A stretch of 64,000 nt of DNA from Slackia sp. (GTDB lineage Bacteria; Actinomycetota; Coriobacteriia; Anaerosomatales; Anaerosomataceae), in the NCBI GenBank assembly GCA_020725885.1, contig DYEA01000008.1:136119-200118 (forward strand). Reading direction: 5' to 3'. This document shows positions 7,002-15,132 of this stretch, piece after piece; positions within the stretch are counted from its first letter, which is position 1, and the number at the start of each line of letters is the position of its first letter. Under the pieces are notes generated by a model. That model saw only the letters and a program-made list of their open reading frames with translations, made no database searches and was not told the DNA's origin. The translations under genes were made by a program, and so were the position numbers.

Positions 7002-8578
7002 CAGCCCTCCTCAAGGATGCGTCTGGCAACAAGGCTGGAGTCGTCCAGGTCGACGCACTGCTCGATGACGCGACCCATCGCCTCCGCGCTGTCACTCAGG
7101 TCGACTTCGAAACCGTCGACGACCGCTCCGCTCTCATCCGCCACGATGCGCACGCGCGGCAGCTGCGCCTCGCTCGCTGGCGGCGCGACCACCACCGCAA
7201 TCTCGCCGGTGTTCAGACGCACTACCGAGCCTGGCGGGTACAGGCCGAGCATCGCGACGAACAGGCGCACGAGGTCGGGGTCGAGCGCCGACCCCGCATT
7301 GCGCGCCAACACGGCGACCGCCTCGTCGCGGCGGCGGGCGGCGCTGTAGGCCCGACGAGACGTCATGGCGTCATACGCATCGGCGACGGCGACGATGCGG
7401 CTCGAGATGTGCTGGCGGGAAACGCCACGAAGCGCCGGATACCCGGCCAGATCGTATCTGAGGTGGTGCTCGAGCACCATGATCGCGGCAGCCTTGTCCA
7501 GCCCCGGCGTCAGCATGATGTTCTCGGCGCCGTAAATCGGATGATGCCGGATGATGGCCCACTCCTCGGTGGTCAAGGGCGTGGTCTTGTTGAGCACCTC
7601 AAGCGGCACCATCATCTTGCCGATGTCGTGCAGCAAGGCGCCTGTGCCGAGCGTGGACAGGAACCGGGCATCGTTCGACACCGAGGAGCCGAGCGCGATC
7701 GAAAGGATCGCGACGTTCACCGAGTGGTAGAAGGTGTACTCGTCGAACCGCTTGAGGCTCGCAAGCTCCAGCATGGCGAAGCGGTTCTCCAGGACCGACG
7801 CCACGAGGCTCCGCACGACACCCCGCACGTGCTTTGCATCGATCACGCGGTTGTTTCGCAGGATGCGGTCGATCTCGCGGATCAGGTCGAGCGCGTCAGT
7901 GTAGACGGCGCGCGCGTTCGCGCGCCCCGCGGCCGCTGGGGATTCTCGTCGCACGGCCACCGCGCGGATATCGACGTGCTCGACGCTCCGCTGGCGCACG
8001 ATCTCCGCGACGCCCCCCTGCGCAGCAATCGCGGACGGGTCCTGCGCGATAACGTCCGCCAAGACGAGGACCTCTTCCAGGGTCGTGCCGCGCTTGAGGA
8101 TGATGCTTCCCGCGCCGATCGCCGTCAGGTCCCGCACGAGCTGATCGAACAGCACGCTTTCTTCGAGCAGGACCTGCTCCCCGAGCAGGACCTGGTCCTC
8201 GAAGAACACGAGCGGCAGATCGACCCCCTCCTCGTGATAACGCTCTGCTTCGCGGAGAAAATCTGCCGCAGCCTGGGACACTGCCGGGTGCCCCGACGGA
8301 TAGAGCTGTCGCGCACGCCGCAGCGCGTGCAGCCGCGCGAGCACGTCTCGCGCCCGCGCAAGCTGGCGGGCGGAGAACACGGGCGTCGCCGAAGCGGCGC
8401 CTTCGGCGACCTCATCAGACGACGGCCGGATCCCGAGAACGCCCATGGCCTCGCGGACGCTCTCGGCCTCGGCGACACCCTCGTCAGACGGGGGCGCCTC
8501 GACCCCGTCTGACAACGTTCCGGCGCCGGACGGCTCCTCGACCTGATCCGCAAAGCCTGGTGTCTGCTCGTCTGTCAT
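7001..8578 (-). CDS. HD-GYP domain protein with N-terminal LYP-domain
   Basis: 525 residues. An acidic, disordered N-terminus (1-70) is followed by a domain containing ARQLYPSGHPAVSQAAAD (about 90-200), shared with three other proteins in this window, and then an HD-GYP phosphohydrolase domain (about 290-480). The metal site HDIGK, the HHPIYGAENI motif and DAYDAMTSRRAY are intact. The loop normally HHExxDGxGYP reads HHLRYDLAGYP, losing the Glu and one Gly. HD-GYP proteins degrade c-di-GMP; activity here is uncertain. ATGA overlap with the HEAT gene upstream (8575-8578). Confidence 0.88.
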   Translation of the reverse strand: MTDEQTPGFADQVEEPSGAGTLSDGVEAPPSDEGVAEAESVREAMGVLGIRPSSDEVAEGAASATPVFSARQLARARDVLARLHALRRARQLYPSGHPAVSQAAADFLREAERYHEEGVDLPLVFFEDQVLLGEQVLLEESVLFDQLVRDLTAIGAGSIILKRGTTLEEVLVLADVIAQDPSAIAAQGGVAEIVRQRSVEHVDIRAVAVRRESPAAAGRANARAVYTDALDLIREIDRILRNNRVIDAKHVRGVVRSLVASVLENRFAMLELASLKRFDEYTFYHSVNVAILSIALGSSVSNDARFLSTLGTGALLHDIGKMMVPLEVLNKTTPLTTEEWAIIRHHPIYGAENIMLTPGLDKAAAIMVLEHHLRYDLAGYPALRGVSRQHISSRIVAVADAYDAMTSRRAYSAARRRDEAVAVLARNAGSALDPDLVRLFVAMLGLYPPGSVVRLNTGEIAVVVAPPASEAQLPRVRIVADESGAVVDGFEVDLSDSAEAMGRVIEQCVDLDDSSLVARRILEEG

Positions 8579-10743
8579 CGCTCACCACCCGCCGACGCCG
8601 TCCGGATCTGTCGGATCGCAGCCTCCGCAGCCGCCGCGACTTCGCGATTGCGCTGGCCCCTCAGCAGCCCTCCTCGCCTGCTCGCGATCTGTTCGAGCGC
8701 CGGGAGGGCCTCTTGAGCCCCAAGCCTCGCCAGCGCCTCGATCGCCTCGACGCGCGGAGCGACCTCGCGGCTGCCTGGCCCTGCGCCGCGCGCAACCTCG
8801 ACGAGCGCAGGAACGGCACCTCTCACGCCGAGCGTGCCCAGGAACCGCGCGACGAGCGCGACGTTCTGATCGTCCTCGTCCTCCAGCGCAGCGACGAGCA
8901 GCTCGGCCGCATACCGGTCCCGTATGGCGGCGAGCGCGCGCACGGTCTCGCGACGGACGCGTGCATCGTGATGGCGGATCGTGCGGGCGAGGTACGGCAG
9001 CGCTGCGGGGTCGCGGGTCGATCCCAAGATAGCCACGACGTTGCGAACGAAGAACCAACGGCCGTCCTCGACGTGCTTGCCGAGCTCTTCGATGTGCGAC
9101 GACGCGATCGAAGAAATCAGGTCGACCAGCGACTTGCGGGCAGCCATGTCCTGCTCGGATGCGAGCAACTCGAGCAGCGGGTCGATGCTGATCTCGCCGA
9201 GCATGCGCACGAGCCTGACGCACGCTGTGTGCTGCGGGCTGCCGGGCTCGGCCAGCCGGGCAGCCGCGCACAGGCGTTCGAGCCGCGAGGAGTCGGCGAC
9301 GCCTCCCAGCGCCGCCCTGACGCGGGCCCGAAGCTCCTCCGGGATTCCGCCGTCGTCCTTCACCGCGAGCAACGAGACCACGGCCTCCGCAACGGCTTCG
9401 TGCTCGCCCCGGTCGAGGAGCACCGGCAAGCCGTCCTCGACGAGCGCCAGAAGCGACGCGAAGTTCGGGGGCCGACGCTCAAGCACGAGCAGCCGCACGA
9501 GCGTCTTGAACACCTCGGCGTCTGAGAATCCCTGAGCGACTTCTTTCCGGAGGCGCTCGACGGCCTCGTCGACGACCCGCCCTTCCTGCGTTGCCGCCAT
9601 GTCCACCAGCCGCAGCGCTTCCGAGATGTCTTGCGGGGGCGCCGCAGCGCCGCGCTTCGCCGGCTCGATCCGCTCCGGCAACGCTCTAGCGACGATCCCC
9701 CGTGCGACCGGCTCCGGCACGCCGGCTTCCGCCAGCGCCCTGCTAGCGGCTTCCGCCACGTCCTGCCGCGAATGGATGCCGATCAGCGCGAGGTTGTGGA
9801 GGGCTCGCGCCAGGCCCTCCTTGGAGGCTTCGTCGTCAGTGACCTCCGAAACCAGCGCCGCGCACAGGTCGTCGAGCGCCACTTGGGACAGGAGCTGCGC
9901 GACGGAGTCGTCGATCCGCGCCCTCGGCAGCAGATGCTCGGCGATGAGACGGGCCCTCGTCTCGCCGTCGAGGGCCATCACGGCTTCCGCCGCGGAACGG
10001 CTGAGCTGCTCCTGCTCCTCGTCCAGCTCGGCCGCGACCACGCGGGTCATCGAGAAGATCCTGTCTGCGAGGCGGGCGACGGGGTCCGCGGACGCCATGG
10101 CTGCGACGTGCTCAAGGTATCTACCGACGAGCTTCGGCTCGAGCAGGAATCTGACGAGGATGCGCTGGTCGCGGTCTTCGATGTCTCTGACCGATTCCAG
10201 TAGTTGGTCGATGTCGTCGGGCTCGGGCGGCCACAGCCCGTCTTCGGCGGCGCGCTCCTCCGCGATCGCGGCGTCGGAGGGCTCGTCGGCGTCGACGATC
10301 TTGGTCTCCATCTCGCCCACGGTGATCTGGTGGACGTCGTGGTGCCAGAGCCACGCGGAGAAGCCGCCGTGCTCAGCGACGCTGGCGGGCTCCTCGGACA
10401 ACCCTTTCAGGAACGCGACGACCTCTTCAGGCGTGACTCCTGCGTGGAACCTGACGTCGCCCAACCCGTGACGGAACGCTTCGCGCGCGAAGGCGACGTA
10501 GGCCGACTGGCCAGGCATCGCCTGCAGGCCCTCGAAGAACAGGCCGTCCATGCTGATGACCATCCGGACCTCCGGGGTCCTGCGCAGAAGCGTCTTGAGC
10601 TTCTCGACGGCAAGCACGGCGTTGTCTCGTGGGATGCTGCTCGAAGGCGGGTACAGGCGCACCGCCTTGTACGTCACGACCAGCTGCTTCACGAATGCTT
10701 CAACGTCGCCCGGAGCCCGCTTCGGAACGTCGCGACCTGCCAC
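8575..10743 (-). CDS. HEAT-repeat protein with N-terminal LYP-domain
   Basis: 722 residues. The N-terminal 150 residues carry KAVRLYPPSSSIPRDNAV, matching the N-terminus of the paralogue at 16607-18589 (KTARLYPPSSPIPQQSA). A helical middle region follows, then HEAT repeats from about residue 560 (ALPYLARTIRHHDARVRRET, VRALAAIRDRYAAELLVAAL and similar). HEAT repeats form protein-binding solenoids, so this is probably the partner or scaffold of the HD-GYP protein. GTG at 10741-10743 is chosen after a GAGGCGGGGAA site; longer in-frame starts would run into the divergent maf promoter. Confidence 0.8.
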   Translation of the reverse strand: MAGRDVPKRAPGDVEAFVKQLVVTYKAVRLYPPSSSIPRDNAVLAVEKLKTLLRRTPEVRMVISMDGLFFEGLQAMPGQSAYVAFAREAFRHGLGDVRFHAGVTPEEVVAFLKGLSEEPASVAEHGGFSAWLWHHDVHQITVGEMETKIVDADEPSDAAIAEERAAEDGLWPPEPDDIDQLLESVRDIEDRDQRILVRFLLEPKLVGRYLEHVAAMASADPVARLADRIFSMTRVVAAELDEEQEQLSRSAAEAVMALDGETRARLIAEHLLPRARIDDSVAQLLSQVALDDLCAALVSEVTDDEASKEGLARALHNLALIGIHSRQDVAEAASRALAEAGVPEPVARGIVARALPERIEPAKRGAAAPPQDISEALRLVDMAATQEGRVVDEAVERLRKEVAQGFSDAEVFKTLVRLLVLERRPPNFASLLALVEDGLPVLLDRGEHEAVAEAVVSLLAVKDDGGIPEELRARVRAALGGVADSSRLERLCAAARLAEPGSPQHTACVRLVRMLGEISIDPLLELLASEQDMAARKSLVDLISSIASSHIEELGKHVEDGRWFFVRNVVAILGSTRDPAALPYLARTIRHHDARVRRETVRALAAIRDRYAAELLVAALEDEDDQNVALVARFLGTLGVRGAVPALVEVARGAGPGSREVAPRVEAIEALARLGAQEALPALEQIASRRGGLLRGQRNREVAAAAEAAIRQIRTASAGGER

Positions 10744-10813
10744 TTCCCCGCCTCTCGTCGCTAGGCTTCGGCCCGCCCTCTGATTATGCCCTGTCTGCCC
10801 CCCGGGTGCTATC

Positions 10814-11494
10814 ATGCCCCGCATGGGTCCCGACTCCGCTCCGCTCAGCCTCGTGCTGGCTTCTGCATCCCCGCGGCGGCAGCGGCTCATCGCGTGGCTC
10901 GGACTGCCGGTCGAGGCGCTGCCCGTCGACGTCGACGAGCCGCTCGATGCTCCGCTGCCGCCCGATGCCATCGCCGTGGATCTGGCGGAGTCGAAGGCGC
11001 TCGCCGCCAGCGCGATCGAGCCGGAGGCCGTCTGCCTGGGGTTCGACACCATCGTGGTGCTCGACGGACGGCCGCTCGGCAAGCCTGGCTCGGACGACGA
11101 GGCCCGTCAGATGCTCGATTCGCTCTCGGGCAGGCATCACTTCGTGGTGACAGGCGCCGCCATCGCCGTAGGGGGCCGCGTGATCCAGTCGTTCGCCGTC
11201 CAGACCGACGTCGAGATGCGCACGCTCCACGCGGACGAGGTCGACCGGTGGCTGGCGCGTGGAGAACACCTCGGTTGCGCGGGCGCGTACAACATCGAGC
11301 ACCACCTCGCGCGCGTGACCGAAGACGAGTGCTTCCAGAACGTCGCCGGGCTGCCGTTGTGCCACCTGTACCGGGAGCTCGCTCGCCTTGACTCCGCCCC
11401 GCTTCACGGACTGACCGCGCCGGTCGAGCAGTGCGACCGGGCGCTCGGCCGCCGATGCCGGCTCGGGCCGCGCGTGTGCGGCCTCACTCCCTGA
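10814..11494 (+). CDS. maf: Maf-family nucleoside triphosphate pyrophosphatase
   Basis: 226 residues. Maf proteins hydrolyse non-canonical or regular nucleoside triphosphates to monophosphate and pyrophosphate and affect septum formation. Family motifs: LVLASASPRRQRLI at the N-terminus, ESKALAA, GFDTIVVLDGRPLGKP, and GAYNIEHHLARVTEDECF. The core ends near residue 195; about 30 extra residues with three cysteines (EQCDRALGRRCRLGPRVCGL) follow. The ATG at 10814 or the one at 10823 could be used; neither has a strong ribosome site. It converges with the methyltransferase, overlapping it by 11 bp. Confidence 0.9.
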   Translation: MPRMGPDSAPLSLVLASASPRRQRLIAWLGLPVEALPVDVDEPLDAPLPPDAIAVDLAESKALAASAIEPEAVCLGFDTIVVLDGRPLGKPGSDDEARQMLDSLSGRHHFVVTGAAIAVGGRVIQSFAVQTDVEMRTLHADEVDRWLARGEHLGCAGAYNIEHHLARVTEDECFQNVAGLPLCHLYRELARLDSAPLHGLTAPVEQCDRALGRRCRLGPRVCGLTP

Positions 11495-12302
11495 CCGCCA
11501 CGACGATCACGCTCTCGTCCTCGTCGGGGCGGAACGCGCTGAAGTCGTGGGCGCCGTAGAGCTCGACCTCGCCGAACCCCGCTGCCTCGAGTTCGCGGAC
11601 GAGCACGTCGTGGGGGAGCGCCGTGTGCGCCGACCTGCGGCACGACAGCCGCCACCCGCCGCTCGGATCCGCCTCGAGCGACCTTGGCCACGCCTCGGCA
11701 TCCAGGCCCGCGCGCACGCTCGCATCCCGCACGAGCGTGACGAAGTCGAACAGGATGCGCTCGCCGCGTTCGTCCGGATCCATCAACCGCAAGAAGTACG
11801 CGTCGCCCTCGTCGGTCTCGCGGAACACCGGCGGGACGGTCCGGGCCTTCTTGGCGAGGATCCGGTGGTGGTTGAGCAGGTGGAGCACCAGCAGACCGCC
11901 TGGCGGAACCGAGCGATGGAAGTCGGCAAGGGCCCGCCGAAGCCCCTCGATCCCCTCCACGTGCGGAAGCGCGTTGCCGGTGCAGGTCACTGCGTCGACA
12001 GGCGCCGGAAGCAACGACGACACCTCGCCGAACGCTCCCTGCACGATGCGGACGTCCGCCCCGAAGCGCTCCGCGTTGGCGCGCGCCTGCTCGAGCATCT
12101 CCTCCGACGGGTCGATCGCCCAGACCTCGAGGCCCCACGAATCGAACAGGATGGCGTGCCTGCCGCTTCCCGCGCCGACGTCGGCGACGGAACGCACGCC
12201 GTGCCGCTTGAACAGAGCGCGGAAGAACGGGCCTTCCCGCGCAAGCCGCTTCTCCCAATCGACGAGCACGTCGTAGTCCGTGGAACGCCTGGCGTGTGCC
12301 AT
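11484..12302 (-). CDS. Class I SAM-dependent methyltransferase
   Basis: 272 residues with a Rossmann methyltransferase fold: motif I VADVGAGSGRHAILF (about residue 40), the acidic end of strand 2 in VWAIDPSEEMLEQARAN, and motif IV DAVTCTGNALPHV. The C-terminal strands read AGFGEVELYGAHDFSAF. Substrate unknown; the architecture is like small-molecule or tRNA methyltransferases of the UbiE/Tam type. ATGA overlap (12300-12304 region) with the amidohydrolase upstream places it last in the PspC/CNNM operon. Confidence 0.85.
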   Translation of the reverse strand: MAHARRSTDYDVLVDWEKRLAREGPFFRALFKRHGVRSVADVGAGSGRHAILFDSWGLEVWAIDPSEEMLEQARANAERFGADVRIVQGAFGEVSSLLPAPVDAVTCTGNALPHVEGIEGLRRALADFHRSVPPGGLLVLHLLNHHRILAKKARTVPPVFRETDEGDAYFLRLMDPDERGERILFDFVTLVRDASVRAGLDAEAWPRSLEADPSGGWRLSCRRSAHTALPHDVLVRELEAAGFGEVELYGAHDFSAFRPDEDESVIVVAVRE

Positions 12303-13237
12303 CAGGACGCCCCTTCGTCCAGCCTGAATGCGCGGACCGCATTGGCCCGCAGCACCGCATCACGCTCTCGCTCGCCGAGACCGAGTTCTTCCAGGATCCT
12401 GCGCTGCTGGTACGCGATCCACGACCGGTACGGGGCGGTCGTGTTGGAGTCGGTGCCGAACAGGATGCGCTCCGGGCCCAGCGCGAGCAGCGCACGCTCG
12501 AACACCTGGGCGAGCGAGTATCCGTGCGAGTCGTAGTCGATCCAGTTGTTGGTGCCGGACGAGTCGACGCACACGTTGTCGCACTGGTACGCGAGCCGCA
12601 GCACTTCGCTGAAGTAACCGGCTCCGAAGTGCGCGATCACGAACGTGATCTCCGGGAAGTCCCGCGCGACCGGCGAGAGGTCGGTCGGGTCGGCGTAGCG
12701 AAGGTCGCCGGTCGGGCCGATCGTGACGCCGTAGTGCACCGTGATCGGGCAGCCGAGCTCAGCGGCCTTCTCGAAGAAGGGCCTGCACGCCGGATCCGAA
12801 AGGCGGAAGTGGCGGTTCACCGGCAGCAGCTTCACGCCGCAGAACCCGGCGGCGATCTCGCGCTCGAGGAGCTGCGGCGCCTCGCGGCACCGCGGGTCGA
12901 GGGTGCAGGACGCATACAGGCGGCCGCGGCCCGCCTGGACGAAGCGCCGCATGTACTCCGAGTCCTCGAAGACGGACATCACCACGGCTTTGGCGACGCC
13001 CGCCTCGTCGAGCCGCGCCGCATACCACACGGCCATGTCCTCCGGCTCAAGATCGGGGATCGGCTCGTTCCTCCGGCCGAGCCGGCCCGTCTCGAGCGCG
13101 CGGGCGAGCATCGGCGGCAGCACCCGTCCACGCCGCACCTGCTCCTCGAGCAGGCCCTTCGCGAACAGGTGGACGTGCGCGTCGACGACCTCGCCAGGCG
13201 AGGTCGCACGATGCCGCCAGGGCGCTTCCGGGCTCAT
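12302..13237 (-). CDS. Amidohydrolase-2 family metal-dependent hydrolase
   Basis: 311 residues with a TIM-barrel amidohydrolase pattern: VDAHVHLFAKG near residue 17 (HxH metal site), CGVKLLPVNRHFRLSD, ITVHYGV, FVIAHFGAG (metal or catalytic His) and RILFGTDSNTT (Asp at strand 8). Related enzymes are decarboxylases or hydrolases of the aminocarboxymuconate-semialdehyde decarboxylase group; substrate not assigned. Start ATG at 13235-13237 overlaps the stop of the PspC gene upstream (ATGA), so it is translationally coupled. Confidence 0.85.
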   Translation of the reverse strand: MSPEAPWRHRATSPGEVVDAHVHLFAKGLLEEQVRRGRVLPPMLARALETGRLGRRNEPIPDLEPEDMAVWYAARLDEAGVAKAVVMSVFEDSEYMRRFVQAGRGRLYASCTLDPRCREAPQLLEREIAAGFCGVKLLPVNRHFRLSDPACRPFFEKAAELGCPITVHYGVTIGPTGDLRYADPTDLSPVARDFPEITFVIAHFGAGYFSEVLRLAYQCDNVCVDSSGTNNWIDYDSHGYSLAQVFERALLALGPERILFGTDSNTTAPYRSWIAYQQRRILEELGLGERERDAVLRANAVRAFRLDEGAS

Positions 13238-13683
13238 GCGCTCCCGCCGGCCCCGGTCCCGTCCGCCGGCTCCTCCGGAACGACCAGCGCCATCACCACG
13301 TACGCGATCACCGCCGTGCCGGTGTCGCCGAGCACGGCGAACGCGAGGTACGCGAGCCGGAGCAGCACGGGATCCACCGAGAAGTACCGGGCGAGCCCGC
13401 CGAGCACGCCGGCGACCCACCGGTCGCTGCGCGTCCGCTTGAGAGGCGTTCCTGCTGGCGGCACGTGCGGCCTGTCGCCGCGCGACGCGGCGATCACGAC
13501 CAGCACGCCCATCACGATGAGCGCAAGGCCGCTCCGGGCCGCCCACACGGTCCGCCACCAGGCCCAAAGCGCCTGCGGCAGCAGGCCGGTCTTCTCGGCC
13601 AGCGTCCACACCCCGAACGCCGCGATCAGCGCCCCGATGATCACGAGCGCGTCTTGTCTCGACCGGTGTCCGCTGTCCATCAC
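13234..13683 (-). CDS. PspC-domain membrane protein with reversed domain order
   Basis: 149 residues. Two N-terminal hydrophobic segments (about 12-30 and 48-65) come before a PspC domain (SDRWVAGVLGGLARYFSVDPVLLRLAYLAFAV, about 85-140). PspC-domain proteins are membrane sensors of envelope stress. The order here (transmembrane, then PspC) is the reverse of the neighbour at 14617-15132. ATG at 13681-13683, with a second ATG right after. Part of an operon with a LiaF-like protein. Confidence 0.85.
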   Translation of the reverse strand: MMDSGHRSRQDALVIIGALIAAFGVWTLAEKTGLLPQALWAWWRTVWAARSGLALIVMGVLVVIAASRGDRPHVPPAGTPLKRTRSDRWVAGVLGGLARYFSVDPVLLRLAYLAFAVLGDTGTAVIAYVVMALVVPEEPADGTGAGGSA

Positions 13684-13696
13684 AGCACCTCGTTTC

Positions 13697-14620
13697 TCAG
13701 TACAGCTCGATCCGCAGGGTGCTCACGCCCGCCTGCACCGTGACCTCGTAACGGTCCGGGGCGTCTCCCGCGCCGTGCGAGAACGTCCGCGTGCCGGCGA
13801 CGCTGCCGAGGTCGTCGATGCCCTCGGCCTCCACCGAGGCGAGCGCGCCTTGGACGCTGATCCGGAACGCGCTGTCCCGAGGGAACCGCAAGACCGTCGA
13901 CGAGAGCCCCGCTTCGACCTCGACCGGCACCACCCCATCGGGTGAACCGAACGTCACCTGGCTGTCAGACACCCCGCTCTCGATGCGCGCCCGGGACAGC
14001 CTGACGTCGCTCAGGTCCGCCACAAGCTCGGCCGCGCCGGCCTTTATGGTCAGGTCCCACGGGACGCGCGAGCTCAGCTCGACGTCGAGCTCGGTGAAGG
14101 CGGCGCGGCTCGTCCACGGCCAGGGATGCGAGCCCAGAGACACGTCGACCCGGGCGACGACGCCGTCGCCTTCGTCCTCGAACCTCGGCGTGAACGGCGC
14201 CGCGCCTCGGGTGCGGACGAGGGCGTCGCCCCCGCTCACGGACACCGTGCCGACTCCGCCCCGTATCGTCGCCGCGCCCCTGCGCACCGGCCTTTGCGCG
14301 GGCTCGTCGAACTCGGTCGTCTCCCAGCGCGCTGACATCGTGTCGCGCCGCGCCTGCAGCACCGCAGTGCCGCCCGTCACCGACGCCGCGACCGCGTATG
14401 CGAAGCCCCCGAGCACGAGCAGGCTCGCGAGGACGCGGATCCATTCTCGGCGGAGCCCCTTGCCGACGAGGTCGATGCCGACCGCGACGATCAGGAGCGG
14501 CCACAGCGCGAAGAAGCTCAACCACACGCGCCAGGACAGAGCGTCCAACGTGGTCGCCAACAGAACGCCGCCGACCGCGACGACGGTAAGCCCTTCGATG
14601 ACCCGCCTCGCGCGCATCAT
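13697..14620 (-). CDS. LiaF-like / DUF5668 membrane protein with toast-rack-type domain
   Basis: 307 residues. Three N-terminal membrane helices (about 8-28, 31-48, 58-85) precede a beta-rich extracytoplasmic domain (100-307) of repeating strands such as AATIRGGVGTVSVSGGDALV and LTIKAGAAELVADLSDVRLS. This is the layout of LiaF-type cell-envelope stress proteins. ATG at 14618-14620 overlaps the stop of the upstream PspC gene (ATGA). Sandwiched between two PspC genes, it probably forms a sensory membrane complex with them. Confidence 0.75.
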   Translation of the reverse strand: MMRARRVIEGLTVVAVGGVLLATTLDALSWRVWLSFFALWPLLIVAVGIDLVGKGLRREWIRVLASLLVLGGFAYAVAASVTGGTAVLQARRDTMSARWETTEFDEPAQRPVRRGAATIRGGVGTVSVSGGDALVRTRGAAPFTPRFEDEGDGVVARVDVSLGSHPWPWTSRAAFTELDVELSSRVPWDLTIKAGAAELVADLSDVRLSRARIESGVSDSQVTFGSPDGVVPVEVEAGLSSTVLRFPRDSAFRISVQGALASVEAEGIDDLGSVAGTRTFSHGAGDAPDRYEVTVQAGVSTLRIELY

Positions 14621-15132
14621 GACCGCACCGCCCTGACGATCATACCGAGCCCATACAGGATGATGAACGCGGGCCACAGCCGCCAGACCGGCATGCCGAA
14701 TACCTGGTCGGCCAGCAGCGCGATGCCGAGCACGACGAGGACGGCGCCGACCCACACGGTGCCTCGACGCGGGCGCGCTCCGTCGGCCTGTGCAGGTGCA
14801 GGCGGGGGTCCGGGCTGGCCGGCCTGCGGCTGCGGGGTCTCCTCTTGGCCGTCCGCGTGCGGTGCCTCCGCGCTTGCCTCGCCCGCGGCTTCACCCGCAG
14901 CGGACGGCATGATGGGCTCCGACGCGGCCTCGACCGGGGCCTCGACCGGGGCCTCCGGGACCACCGCCGCCATCACCAAGTAGGCGATCCCGGCCGCGCC
15001 GTTCGTGACGAACAGCAGCGCGACGGCCGCCAGCCGGACGAGCACGGGGTCCCACCCGAAGTGCTCCGCAAGGCCGCCGCACACCCCCGCGATCATCCGG
15101 TCGGACCGGCTACGGTACAGCTTCCCGGCCAT
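14617..15132 (-). CDS. PspC-domain protein with C-terminal LiaI-like helices
   Basis: 171 residues. An N-terminal PspC domain (LYRSRSDRMIAGVCGGLAEH, then a membrane helix AGIAYLVMAAVVPEAP) is followed by a Pro/Ala/Glu-rich linker (about 62-115) and two C-terminal helices (VWVGAVLVVLGIALLADQVF and WPAFIILYGLGMIV) like those of LiaI/DUF5668 proteins. The ATG at 15130-15132 is chosen over the in-frame GTG six bases upstream because GGAGGGGG sits at correct spacing. It overlaps the end of the CNNM gene by 23 bp. Confidence 0.85.
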   Translation of the reverse strand: MAGKLYRSRSDRMIAGVCGGLAEHFGWDPVLVRLAAVALLFVTNGAAGIAYLVMAAVVPEAPVEAPVEAASEPIMPSAAGEAAGEASAEAPHADGQEETPQPQAGQPGPPPAPAQADGARPRRGTVWVGAVLVVLGIALLADQVFGMPVWRLWPAFIILYGLGMIVRAVRS

